In this document: piece after piece, positions 35,582 to 42,517 of the stretch
How positions within the stretch are numbered: position 1 is the stretch's first letter
Layout of the letters: each line of letters begins with the position of its first letter
Notes under the pieces: generated by a model
The model's database searches: none
What the model saw: only the letters and a program-made list of their open reading frames with translations
What the model was told of the DNA's origin: nothing
From: Bacillota bacterium
GTDB taxonomy: Bacteria > Bacillota > Clostridia > Christensenellales > Aristaeellaceae
Direction of reading: 5' to 3'
Length of the DNA: 50,808 nucleotides
NCBI GenBank assembly: GCA_023415145.1
Contig: JAEZLW010000165.1
Coordinates: 1 to 50,808, forward strand
Position numbers and translations under genes: made by a program

Positions 35582-35609
35582 ATTATAACATATTTTTTAT
35601 TTTAGTCAA
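35582..35609 (-). promoter_or_regulatory. SigA promoter of rfbACB
   Basis: On the minus strand: TTGACT (35604-35609), 16 bases, TATAAT (35582-35587); the rfbA start lies 53 bases further on. Confidence 0.7.
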
Positions 35610-35774
35610 ATGTTGGATATCAGATAGATAAAACCCGTGCAATAAAATCTCGAATAGTAATACTATAGCAAACTGTATGGAAGAGGGAAACCTGTATGCA
35701 TGAAATACGGTTATAAGTAATCTTCCATCGTCTTGTTCAAAGCATCGAGGAAGAAGGGATAAAGCTTGCCATTG
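35610..35774. other. Intergenic region with a possible gene remnant
   Basis: Apart from the rfbA promoter edge, this holds a minus-strand stretch (35711-35780) reading NGKLYPFFLDALNKTMEDYL then stop, in a different frame from the DUF2974 gene whose end it touches. It looks like the C-terminus of a lost gene or a shifted extension of the neighbour; no start is present. Confidence 0.35.
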
Positions 35775-36875
35775 TCATTGCTTATTCTGCTTGATGAGAT
35801 TTTTCACAGATAACTTTGCCAGTTCATTCATCGTCTTAACGACAAATATCCTTATTTCAGGGTCACTGTTCTTAATCGTTGAAAGCAAGGTAACAGCTCC
35901 TTTTTGCCATTCTTCAGATAATTCATGAAAGGATTCATATTCCGTCTTGCGCAATAACTGGAACAATGCGTCTATGAACAATTTTCGTTTTTCATCGCCT
36001 ATGGAATTCAGCCACTCGTTGATTGTTTTGCTTCTGATCAATGCGCCGCCTTTGATTTTTTGTGCATAGCAAAAATCATCATTCTCCACATTCCAGGTAA
36101 AAGGATCATGCTGTATGACCCCATGCTTCATGCTTTTAATCACCAGATAGTCTTCATGGTGCTGCAAGAGCATGCCGATGAGCGCTTCTTCGGGCAATGT
36201 TGTGTGTATGTGATCTTTTATTCGAATAAACTCGGGGCTCTCAAACAGATTGTCTTTGAAACCCGGGCCATCATGGTTGTACACCATACCGATGCGTTTT
36301 TGAACGGACGGTACACAATGAACAGCCGAATAAACGGCAATATTACCGCCCTTGGAATGCCCGCCTACTCTCAGCTTATTTGCGTCTGGGATTTCTCCGG
36401 CCACTATATTCAAATATTTGGCACCTTCTCCCTGGGCAGGGACAGTGCTCATATAGGCCATATTGAAATCTTCCTTCCAGCCCACGAAGGTTGAATCAGT
36501 TCCGCGATACGCGATATATGCTGTTTTGTCTTCCAAAAGAAATGTTACCGCAGAAAACTGCATATCCAATGCGGGATCAGAAATGCTTGTATAAAAGTTA
36601 AGATAGGTGTTGCGAAATCGCGGACTGGCTGCAAATGCAAAAAATATTCTGCGATGGCTTTCCTTATCCCATAAATTATGAAACATTGATTCAAACATTT
36701 CCGATTTCAACAATTCGCCAATTCGTACAGGCGCGTTTCTCTCCGATAAAGACGGGACGATGTTTTCGAATCGTATATAAGACAATACGGCCAGAACCAA
36801 GCTGTCAACGGCATTGAACTCCTTGGCCTCGAGCGATTTCATGTTGTTTTCAACATACTCCATGATATTTCCCAT
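35775..36875 (-). CDS. Mbeg1-like (DUF2974) alpha/beta hydrolase
   Basis: 366 residues from ATG 36875, with AGGAG ten bases upstream; ATG 36884 and 36902 are weaker options. It matches the DUF2974/Mbeg1-like family: NAVDSLVLAVLSYI near the start, AYRGTDSTFVGWKEDFNMAY (~122-141) and the nucleophile elbow GGHSKGGN with Ser174. NHDGPGF follows, and a later HH pair may supply the catalytic His. This is a lipase-type serine hydrolase with no signal peptide, so it is probably cytoplasmic; the substrate is unknown. The last ~60 residues are helical. The TetR gene lies about 200 bases upstream on the same strand. Confidence 0.8.
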   Translation of the reverse strand: MGNIMEYVENNMKSLEAKEFNAVDSLVLAVLSYIRFENIVPSLSERNAPVRIGELLKSEMFESMFHNLWDKESHRRIFFAFAASPRFRNTYLNFYTSISDPALDMQFSAVTFLLEDKTAYIAYRGTDSTFVGWKEDFNMAYMSTVPAQGEGAKYLNIVAGEIPDANKLRVGGHSKGGNIAVYSAVHCVPSVQKRIGMVYNHDGPGFKDNLFESPEFIRIKDHIHTTLPEEALIGMLLQHHEDYLVIKSMKHGVIQHDPFTWNVENDDFCYAQKIKGGALIRSKTINEWLNSIGDEKRKLFIDALFQLLRKTEYESFHELSEEWQKGAVTLLSTIKNSDPEIRIFVVKTMNELAKLSVKNLIKQNKQ

Positions 36876-37072
36876 ACGTTGCATTCTCCTCCAAGCATAC
36901 ATGAAGCACAGGCACGCTGATCAATGGACTGGTCAAAGTCTTCCCTTGCATAATCCACGTAATCGTCCTACTTGGCATAAATCCAAAGGATGTAGTTCGC
37001 GAACAGCATAACAGACGGATTGGTTATTGACGGATCGGGTACTTCCCCCCATCAGTTTTGCGGATTCTTTGT
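36876..37072. other. Intergenic region with a stop-interrupted coding remnant
   Basis: On the minus strand, 36880-37018 reads MLFANYILWIYAK, a TAG, then DDYVDYAREDFDQSIDQ in the same frame. This suggests a decayed gene of which no start or family is recognisable. No promoter or terminator was identified. Confidence 0.35.
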
Positions 37073-37624
37073 TCACACCCTGCTGTTTCTCAGAGCCTTC
37101 AAAGGCTTATCAACATACTCACCCAAATCGCCGCTCTCCATCGGGAAGTTATTCTTTAGCTGCCAAAGAAGCAGATTGGCAAACCCACCCGCACAAAAAT
37201 TTACAAGTGCATGGTCATATGCGGAGAGGTTTTCATCAGCACATAGTTTGCTGAAAACATCATTCGTAAGCATCCCGATCAGTATGTTCATTACCTCGGT
37301 GTTGCCTTCATCAATCAGATTTTTCAGCAGCTTCCCGTTCTTGCGAATGTACTCGTTCAAATTCACAATGTTTTCGCTATCGATATGTTCTCTCTCATAT
37401 TCATCGATGTCTTTTTTGATTGTCTCAAGTGAGAATTTCAGCAAGGCATACTTGTCCTCAAAGTGGGCGTAAAAAGCTGTGCGGCTGACAACGGCTTCTT
37501 CGCACAGATCATTGACCGTGATTTTATCGAATCGACGCTGTGAAAGCAGTGAAAGCAACGCACCTTTCAGCGCTTTGTGGGTCTTTCTTATCCTCAAATC
37601 CTGTTTTTCAGTATTAACTGACAT
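37073..37624 (-). CDS. TetR/AcrR family transcriptional regulator
   Basis: 183 residues; AAGGTGATGAA lies directly before ATG 37624. The N-terminal helix-turn-helix is typical: HKALKGALLSLLSQRRFDKIT, then VNDLCEEAVVSRTAFYAHFEDKYALL. It resembles the DhaS-type subgroup in which a C-terminal ligand domain follows (RKNGKLLKNLIDEGN, FCAGGFANLLLWQL). It is divergent from the small coiled-coil/ftsH gene pair, with 124 bases between the start codons and a palindrome in that interval, so it probably controls the pair and itself. Confidence 0.9.
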   Translation of the reverse strand: MSVNTEKQDLRIRKTHKALKGALLSLLSQRRFDKITVNDLCEEAVVSRTAFYAHFEDKYALLKFSLETIKKDIDEYEREHIDSENIVNLNEYIRKNGKLLKNLIDEGNTEVMNILIGMLTNDVFSKLCADENLSAYDHALVNFCAGGFANLLLWQLKNNFPMESGDLGEYVDKPLKALRNSRV

Positions 37625-37658
37625 TTCATCACCTTATGTAAGTTATCTTGCATGCGAG

Positions 37659-37699
37659 CAATTTTGAAAATTGAATGCTCTTGTATTTCGGTATATATT
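37659..37699 (+). promoter_or_regulatory. Promoter of the small-protein/ftsH operon with adjoining palindrome
   Basis: TTGAAT (37671-37676), 17 bases, TATATT (37694-37699). The palindrome 37659-37673 (seven-base arms around one G) runs into the -35 element and is the best candidate TetR site in this divergent interval. GAGC/GCTC segments flank it imperfectly. Confidence 0.55.
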
Positions 37700-37748
37700 T
37701 TACATCGGGACAGGGCTTTTATCAACATTTATGATGGGAGGGATCACT

Positions 37749-37979
37749 ATGCGTGATGAATGTCCCGACAAAGCTAAGCGCCAACCCTCGGAAATTGATG
37801 GTGAGATAGCAAAAATCAAAGCTGAGATTGACGAGAAGTATTGCCAGTTGGGAAAGTCGGTTTGCGAAATTGCAGACCAGGATGCCCATAAGATAGGTAA
37901 ACTGATAGACAAACTGGTGGAACTAAAAAACGAACGTAGGGTTCAAAACACGAAAAGGAAAAATAAAAATGAATGCTAA
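37749..37979 (+). CDS. Small coiled-coil protein coupled to ftsH
   Basis: 76 residues; ATG 37749 with GGGAGG seven bases upstream. Hydrophilic and highly charged: IDGEIAKIKAEIDEKYCQLG and GKLIDKLVELKNERR suggest a helical hairpin or coiled coil. The three Cys and basic tail (KRKNKNEC) do not form a clear zinc site. No family recognised. Its last 11 bases overlap the ftsH start, so the two are made together, and it could be an adaptor or modulator of this FtsH copy; that is inference. Confidence 0.7.
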   Translation: MRDECPDKAKRQPSEIDGEIAKIKAEIDEKYCQLGKSVCEIADQDAHKIGKLIDKLVELKNERRVQNTKRKNKNEC

Positions 37980-39894
37980 CAATCAAAAAGCCCCGAAGAA
38001 CACGCCAATGCCCCAATTGGCCTATTTCCTAATCGCTGGTCTAGTTATGTCGCTCGTCATGAATGTCCTGTTTTCCTATATCGCTTTAAGTCGAAAGGTA
38101 CAGATTGAATATGGGCAATTCATAAAGCTCGTTGAGAGCGGCAATGTGGAAAAAGTTCAAATTGAGGATACGCAATTGCTTATCTCTCTCAAAAAGGGAT
38201 ATGACAAGGAAGCAGTCAACACCATATTCGGCATCAACTCTTCGAACCAAACGGAGTGGGAAAAACTGCTGGAGGAATCAAGGGTTTACTACACCGGCGC
38301 GGTGAATAATCCGGAGCTTGCGTCTTTTCTAATAGAGAACAATGTGGGATTTTACAAAGCGATTACACAAACAAACCACATCATGAATTTTGTTTTGAGC
38401 TGGGTTCTGCCAATCATACTGTTCTCCATGATTTCCCGTTATATGTCATGCAAGTTGAAAGACTCCATTGGCAGCGGTATGGGTGGATTCATGAATGTCG
38501 GCAAGTCGAACGCCAAGGTTTACAACATGGAAAAGAAAATCGGCGTTACCTTTGCCGATGTCGCCGGGCAGGATGAGGCAAAGGAATCCCTTATGGAGAT
38601 AGTGGACTTTTTGCACAACCCGGACAAGTACACGAAAATCGGGGCGAAACAGCCCAAGGGTGCGCTGCTTGTTGGCCCTCCGGGTACGGGCAAGACGATG
38701 CTTGCCAAAGCTGTCGCGGGCGAGGCGGGCGTGCCCTTCTTTTCACTCTCCGGCTCCGAGTTTGTCGAGATGTTCGTAGGCGTTGGCGCGAGCCGGGTAC
38801 GGGATTTGTTTGCGCAGGCAGGCAAGAGCGCGCCTTGTATCGTGTTCATCGATGAAGTAGATGCCATCGGCAAAAGCCGCGACAACAAAATGGGAGGCAA
38901 TGATGAGCGTGAGCAAACCCTCAATCAGCTTCTTGCCGAAATGGATGGCTTTGATTCTTCAAAAGGAATCGTGATTCTGGCCGCGACAAACAGACCCGAA
39001 ACACTTGACAAAGCCCTTCTGCGACCAGGCCGGTTTGACCGCAGGATCATCGTCGAAAAGCCGGACCTTCACGGGCGTGAAGCGATACTGAAAGTACATG
39101 CCTCAAAAGTAAAAATGGGCGAAGACATCAACCTGAAGCAGATTGCTTTCGCCACCAGCGGCGCATCCGGTGCTGACCTTGCCAACATGATCAACGAAGC
39201 AGCGCTGCGTGCCGTTCGGCTGGAACGGGAAACCGTTTTGCAGGAGGACATCATGGAAGCGGTGGAAGTTGTGATTGCAGGCAAAGAAAAGAAGGACAGA
39301 ATTCTGTCCTCCACTGAAAAAGAGCTGGTCGCTTACCACGAGGTCGGGCACGCCTTGGCATCGGCACTCCAGAAAAACGCCCAGCCGGTGCAAAAGATTA
39401 CGATTGTTCCTCGCACGATGGGCGCGCTTGGTTACACCATGCAGATGCCGGAGGAAGAGCGTTTCCTCATGACAAAGGACGAGCTACTGGCGCAGATTAC
39501 CGTTTTGCTTGCAGGCCGGGCAGCCGAAGAAGTTGTGTTTCACACCGAGACCACCGGTGCGGCAAATGATATCGAGCGTGCGACGCAAATGGCCCGCGCA
39601 ATGGTCACGCAGTACGGTATGAGCGAGAAGTTCAACATGATGGGGCTGGAGAGCGTAGAGAACAAATATCTCGACGGGCGCAGCGTAGCCACCTGTTCCG
39701 AAGCCACCGGTGCGGAGCTGGACCGGGAGGTACTCTCTATCATCGAAACCTGCCATAAAAAGGCAATCGATCTGCTTGAAAAAACAGAGCGGCACTCAAA
39801 AAAATATCCGAATATCTCTATTCCAAGGAAACGATCAACGGCGAGGAGTTTATGTGGATTTTGGGTGAGCAGCCTGCAGTTTGAGCATGAGTAG
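37969..39894 (+). CDS. ftsH: ATP-dependent zinc metalloprotease FtsH, C-terminus frame-shifted
   Basis: 641 residues as read. Two transmembrane segments (~18-38 and ~140-160) flank an extracytoplasmic domain; the AAA+ module carries Walker A GPPGTGKT (from 236), Walker B CIVFIDEVDAIG and SRH NRPETLDKALLRPGRFDRR. The protease motif HEVGH is at 457-461. FtsH degrades membrane and regulatory proteins. After Lys605 the frame gives RHSKKYPNIS..., unlike FtsH; a -1 shift at A6 (39779-39784) gives NRAALKKISEYLYSKETING and EEFMWILGEQ, the normal FtsH end, stopping at 39884 (638 residues). This could be a mutation, a sequencing error or slippage. It is TetR-linked and probably an accessory copy. Confidence 0.93.
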   Translation: MNANNQKAPKNTPMPQLAYFLIAGLVMSLVMNVLFSYIALSRKVQIEYGQFIKLVESGNVEKVQIEDTQLLISLKKGYDKEAVNTIFGINSSNQTEWEKLLEESRVYYTGAVNNPELASFLIENNVGFYKAITQTNHIMNFVLSWVLPIILFSMISRYMSCKLKDSIGSGMGGFMNVGKSNAKVYNMEKKIGVTFADVAGQDEAKESLMEIVDFLHNPDKYTKIGAKQPKGALLVGPPGTGKTMLAKAVAGEAGVPFFSLSGSEFVEMFVGVGASRVRDLFAQAGKSAPCIVFIDEVDAIGKSRDNKMGGNDEREQTLNQLLAEMDGFDSSKGIVILAATNRPETLDKALLRPGRFDRRIIVEKPDLHGREAILKVHASKVKMGEDINLKQIAFATSGASGADLANMINEAALRAVRLERETVLQEDIMEAVEVVIAGKEKKDRILSSTEKELVAYHEVGHALASALQKNAQPVQKITIVPRTMGALGYTMQMPEEERFLMTKDELLAQITVLLAGRAAEEVVFHTETTGAANDIERATQMARAMVTQYGMSEKFNMMGLESVENKYLDGRSVATCSEATGAELDREVLSIIETCHKKAIDLLEKTERHSKKYPNISIPRKRSTARSLCGFWVSSLQFEHE

Positions 39895-40097
39895 TTTGTG
39901 ATGACCTGGCCGGCAAGATGGTGCAGGCATGAATTCCCAAAGTGGATACCAACCTCCTTCCAGGTACCCGCACGTGCGAGCGTTTCCCCCAGCGTGGTCA
40001 GATGTTCAGGGCATCAGGTTTAGAGTCTCAGTTGCGATAGTAGGGTAGTAACAGAAAAAAGCTTTGTATTTGATAACCATGCCGAGATATGACAAAA
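39895..40097. other. Intergenic region after ftsH
   Basis: About 200 bases in which I recognise no gene. There is no terminator directly behind ftsH; the first strong hairpin downstream is the one at 40098-40129. Confidence 0.4.
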
Positions 40098-40129
40098 CCC
40101 GGAAGCCTTGATGCATCAAGATTTCCGGG
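40098..40129 (-). terminator. Terminator after tRNA-Ala
   Basis: A long imperfect inverted repeat (CCCGGAA with TTCCGGG, enclosing a self-complementary TTGATGCATCAA). On the minus strand it is followed by TTTTGTC. It lies 11 bases beyond the tRNA 3' end and is well placed to stop the tRNA and any leu operon read-through; a CTTTACTT tail on the plus side could also stop ftsH transcripts. Confidence 0.8.
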
Positions 40130-40140
40130 CTTTACTTCGC

Positions 40141-40216
40141 TGGTGGAGCATAGGAGACTCGAACTCCTGACCCCAACACTGCCAGTGTTGTGCGCTACCA
40201 ACTGCGCTAATGCCCC
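40141..40216 (-). tRNA. tRNA-Ala(GGC)
   Basis: 76 bases with encoded CCA. Cloverleaf: acceptor GGGGCAT paired with ATGCTCC, including the G3-U70 pair that defines alanine tRNAs; D-stem GCGC/GCGC; anticodon stem CAACA/TGTTG with loop CTGGCAG, anticodon GGC reading GCC; T-arm AGGAG-TTCGAGT-CTCCT. All arms pair well. Confidence 0.96.
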
Positions 40217-40229
40217 GCGAACGAACACA

Positions 40230-40258
40230 ATCATAACATAAAACAAATAGGTTGTAAA
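40230..40258 (-). promoter_or_regulatory. Promoter of tRNA-Ala
   Basis: On the minus strand: TTTACA (40253-40258), 17 bases, TATGAT (40230-40235), 13 bases before the mature tRNA 5' end. The tRNA can therefore be made independently of the leu operon. Confidence 0.6.
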
Positions 40259-40291
40259 GAGGGAAAATCACAAACCGGGACAAGTTTTGAT

Positions 40292-41359
40292 TCAAATCTC
40301 CTTCACAATCCTGCTTGTCATCTCCGCACCTGAAACAGAAGGGCCGCCTGCCGCGATATCCCTGGTGCGCACGCCATCAACCAGCACTTTTTCCACGGCG
40401 GCTTCCACGGCATGCGCTTCCTCCGAAAGGCCAAAGGAAAGGTTCAGCATCATGGCGGTGGAAAGAATGGTGGCGATGGGGTTGGCAATGCCCTGGCCCG
40501 CAATGTCCGGAGCGGAACCGTGGATGGGTTCGTACATGCCCCTTGTGCCCTCTCCCAGCGAAGCGGAGGCCAACAGGCCGATGGAACCGGTCAGTTGGGA
40601 TGCCTCATCGGACAATATGTCACCAAACAGGTTGTTGGTGACGATCACATCAAACTGGGAAGGGTTCTGCACAAGCTGCATGGCGGCGTTGTCCACCAAC
40701 ATGTCGGAATACGCTACATCCGGGTATTCCATTTTCAGCTCATGCATGGTTTCCCGCCAGAGCCGGGAGCTTTCCAGAACGTTGGCCTTGTCGATGCTGC
40801 ATATTTTTCTGCTGCGTTTGCGAGCGGCCTCAAAGGCAACGCGGCCAATGCGTACAATTTCCCCTCGGCTGTAGATTTCCGTATCATAGGCATTTTCGCC
40901 CATGTCGCCCTGCCCGCGGCCCCGGGGACCAAAATACATGCCGCCGGTCAGTTCCCGCACGATCAACAGGTCAACGCCCCGGGCGGCGATATCCGCCCGC
41001 AGGGGGGATGCGGAGGCCAGCACGGGCATCAGCTTTGCCGGGCGCAGATTGGCAAACAGGTTCAGCCCTTTGCGTATGCCCAGCAGCGCTCTCTCGGGCC
41101 GAAGATGGCCCGGCAGCGTATCCCATTTGGGGCCGCCCACGGCGCCCAGGAGCACGCTGTCACTTTGCAGGCATTTTTCAAGCGTTTCTTCAGGCAGGGG
41201 TACGCCGAACTTGTCCAAAGCCGCGCCGCCGGCCAATACGGTTTCAAACCGGAAGGTATGTCCGAACTTTGTCCCAACGGCCTTTAAAACCGCTACTGCC
41301 CCATCCACAATCTCCGGCCCGATGCCGTCGCCAGGAATCAAAACAATGTTGTACGTCAC
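40292..41359 (-). CDS. leuB: 3-isopropylmalate dehydrogenase
   Basis: 355 residues from GTG 41359, overlapping the leuD stop by four bases (GTGA). It is an NAD-dependent beta-decarboxylating dehydrogenase: LIPGDGIGPEIVDGA, VRELTGGMYFGPRGRG, DMLVDNAAMQLV, NLFGDILSDEASQLTGS and EPIHGSAPDIAGQG. It turns 3-isopropylmalate into 2-oxoisocaproate. With cimA in the operon it probably also converts 3-methylmalate to 2-oxobutanoate. It is the last protein gene of the operon. Confidence 0.97.
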   Translation of the reverse strand: MTYNIVLIPGDGIGPEIVDGAVAVLKAVGTKFGHTFRFETVLAGGAALDKFGVPLPEETLEKCLQSDSVLLGAVGGPKWDTLPGHLRPERALLGIRKGLNLFANLRPAKLMPVLASASPLRADIAARGVDLLIVRELTGGMYFGPRGRGQGDMGENAYDTEIYSRGEIVRIGRVAFEAARKRSRKICSIDKANVLESSRLWRETMHELKMEYPDVAYSDMLVDNAAMQLVQNPSQFDVIVTNNLFGDILSDEASQLTGSIGLLASASLGEGTRGMYEPIHGSAPDIAGQGIANPIATILSTAMMLNLSFGLSEEAHAVEAAVEKVLVDGVRTRDIAAGGPSVSGAEMTSRIVKEI

Positions 41360-41841
41360 GCGATATTCCCTCCCGCCATGGCATTCATCAGACCGCCCGC
41401 CTCAATGATTTTCTGTAAAAAAGCCGGAAAGGGCGGAAAGGAGTATTTTTCACCGGTGGTCTTGTTGACAATGGTTCCGGCGGTCAAATCCACCTCCAGC
41501 ACATCGCCATTGTGAAAATCCCCATCGCAGACGATGATGGGCAGGCCGATGTTGATGGCGTTGCGGTAAAAGATGCGCGCAAAGCTCTTGGCGATGACGC
41601 AGGAGATGCCCGCCGTTTTGATAGCCAGAGGCGCATGCTCCCGGGAGGAGCCGCAGCCAAAGTTGCGCCCCGCGGCGATGATATCGCCGGGCTTCACCTT
41701 TTTGAGAAAATCCGGGTCGATGTCCTCCATACAGTGGGCGGCCAGCTCCTTGGGGTTGGAGGTGTTCAGGTAACGGGCCGGGATGATGACATCGGTGTCC
41801 ACGTTGTCGCCGTAACAAAGGGCTTTTCCGTTGAGTTGCAT
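41356..41841 (-). CDS. leuD: 3-isopropylmalate dehydratase small subunit
   Basis: 161 residues; AAAGGAG lies before ATG 41841. It is the swivel-domain subunit of the aconitase-type isomerase: YGDNVDTDVIIPARYLN, GRNFGCGSSREHAPLAIK and SFARIFYRNAINIGLP. It pairs with LeuC to isomerise 2- to 3-isopropylmalate, and citramalate to methylmalate when supplied by CimA. Its stop overlaps the leuB start. It is separated from leuC by an unusual 676-base repeat-bearing gap. Confidence 0.96.
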   Translation of the reverse strand: MQLNGKALCYGDNVDTDVIIPARYLNTSNPKELAAHCMEDIDPDFLKKVKPGDIIAAGRNFGCGSSREHAPLAIKTAGISCVIAKSFARIFYRNAINIGLPIIVCDGDFHNGDVLEVDLTAGTIVNKTTGEKYSFPPFPAFLQKIIEAGGLMNAMAGGNIA

Positions 41842-41886
41842 ACTGTTGCTCCTTTCAAAGCTGTCATCATGTCTGCATCAGGATTT

Positions 41887-41930
41887 CGCGCCTGCGGGCG
41901 CGACCATGGCTTTCCGGTCGCCCTGGGCCT
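41887..41930. repeat. Hairpin-rich intergenic element, copy near leuD
   Basis: A perfect six-bp hairpin (41887-41892 with 41897-41902) is followed by CCATGGCTTTCCGGTCGCCC, an imperfect second hairpin. The pair of hairpins and the shared core GGCTTTCCGRTCGCCCT also occur at 45393-45437. Confidence 0.55.
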
Positions 41931-42099
41931 TCGGGCGCTGTATCAAATGCCATTGCCGTTGCGCCTTAGCAAACAAAAGTATCTGCAAAATGATCTATAA
42001 GGGCATCTTGCCTATATGCTATCCATTAAAATATTCAAGTTTTTCAGGGATGGGTCCGGGAAGGCTCCGAAGCCTGGCTGCCCCCTGTGGCTCGGGATC

Positions 42100-42500
42100 G
42101 CCGCCTGAGGCGGATGAAGCAAAGGTGGACGAGGCTGGCGAAACGGGTTCCGAAGCTGAGCGCCGCCTGCGGCGGATGAAGCGAAGCGGAGGAAGCGAGC
42201 GAAACGAGCAGCGCGAGCGGCAGCGAGGCGGTGCGACGATTGAGCCGCCGGGGTTGCGAACGGCAGTGAGCAATGCGACGATTGAGCCAGATGGAGGCAA
42301 AGAGCCGGGCGAAGGAGGCCAGCGAAACGGGTTCCGAAACCCGGCTGCCGCCGGTGGCGGCAATAAGCCGGGTGGAGGAAGCGGGCGAAACAGAGTGATG
42401 CAAGCGGCAGCGCAGCAGAGCGACAATTGAGACCGCCGGGGTTGCGAGCGGAAGCGTAGTGCGGCGACGATTGAGATGGCTGGAGGCTTTTTTCAAAAGA
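42100..42500. repeat. Degenerate ~187-bp tandem repeat between leuC and leuD
   Basis: Four landmarks each recur at nearly the same spacing: GCGAAACGGGTTCCGAA at 42138 and 42322 (184); CCGCCGGGGTTGCGA at 42245 and 42433 (188); GCGACGATTGAG at 42233 and 42275, again (one base changed) at 42420 and exactly at 42464 (187-189); and the hairpin GCCGCC...GGCGG at 42162 and 42347 (185). An extra copy of the hairpin part lies at 42100. The minus strand is open in all three frames here because of composition, so no protein is called. Confidence 0.75.
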
Positions 42501-42517
42501 CCCCTTCCCGACAAACA

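Larger units (their letters stand above)
41842..42517. other. 676-base gap between leuC and leuD
   Basis: No protein gene is supported: long open frames on both strands are low-complexity, lack ribosome binding sites and simply reflect the repeat. From leuC toward leuD it contains the ~187-bp tandem repeat, an AT-rich stretch around 41960-42050, the hairpin element at 41887-41930, and then the leuD ribosome binding site. No clear terminator or promoter was found within it. Confidence 0.6.

Noticed and set aside
39779..39785. Classic A_AAA_AAC slippery heptamer in ftsH
   Set aside because: The run is present but its phase is one base off the standard X_XXY_YYZ frame, so a canonical programmed -1 site is not claimed; only the frame disruption is.
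40412..41287. 291-codon plus-strand frame opposite leuB
   Set aside because: It lies antisense to a clear leuB, with no ribosome binding site or family resemblance; an effect of GC-rich codon usage. The same applies to long plus-strand frames opposite ilvD, ilvC and leuA.
42100..42500. CRISPR-like array
   Set aside because: The repeats are long, degenerate and without regular unique spacers, and no cas genes are nearby.
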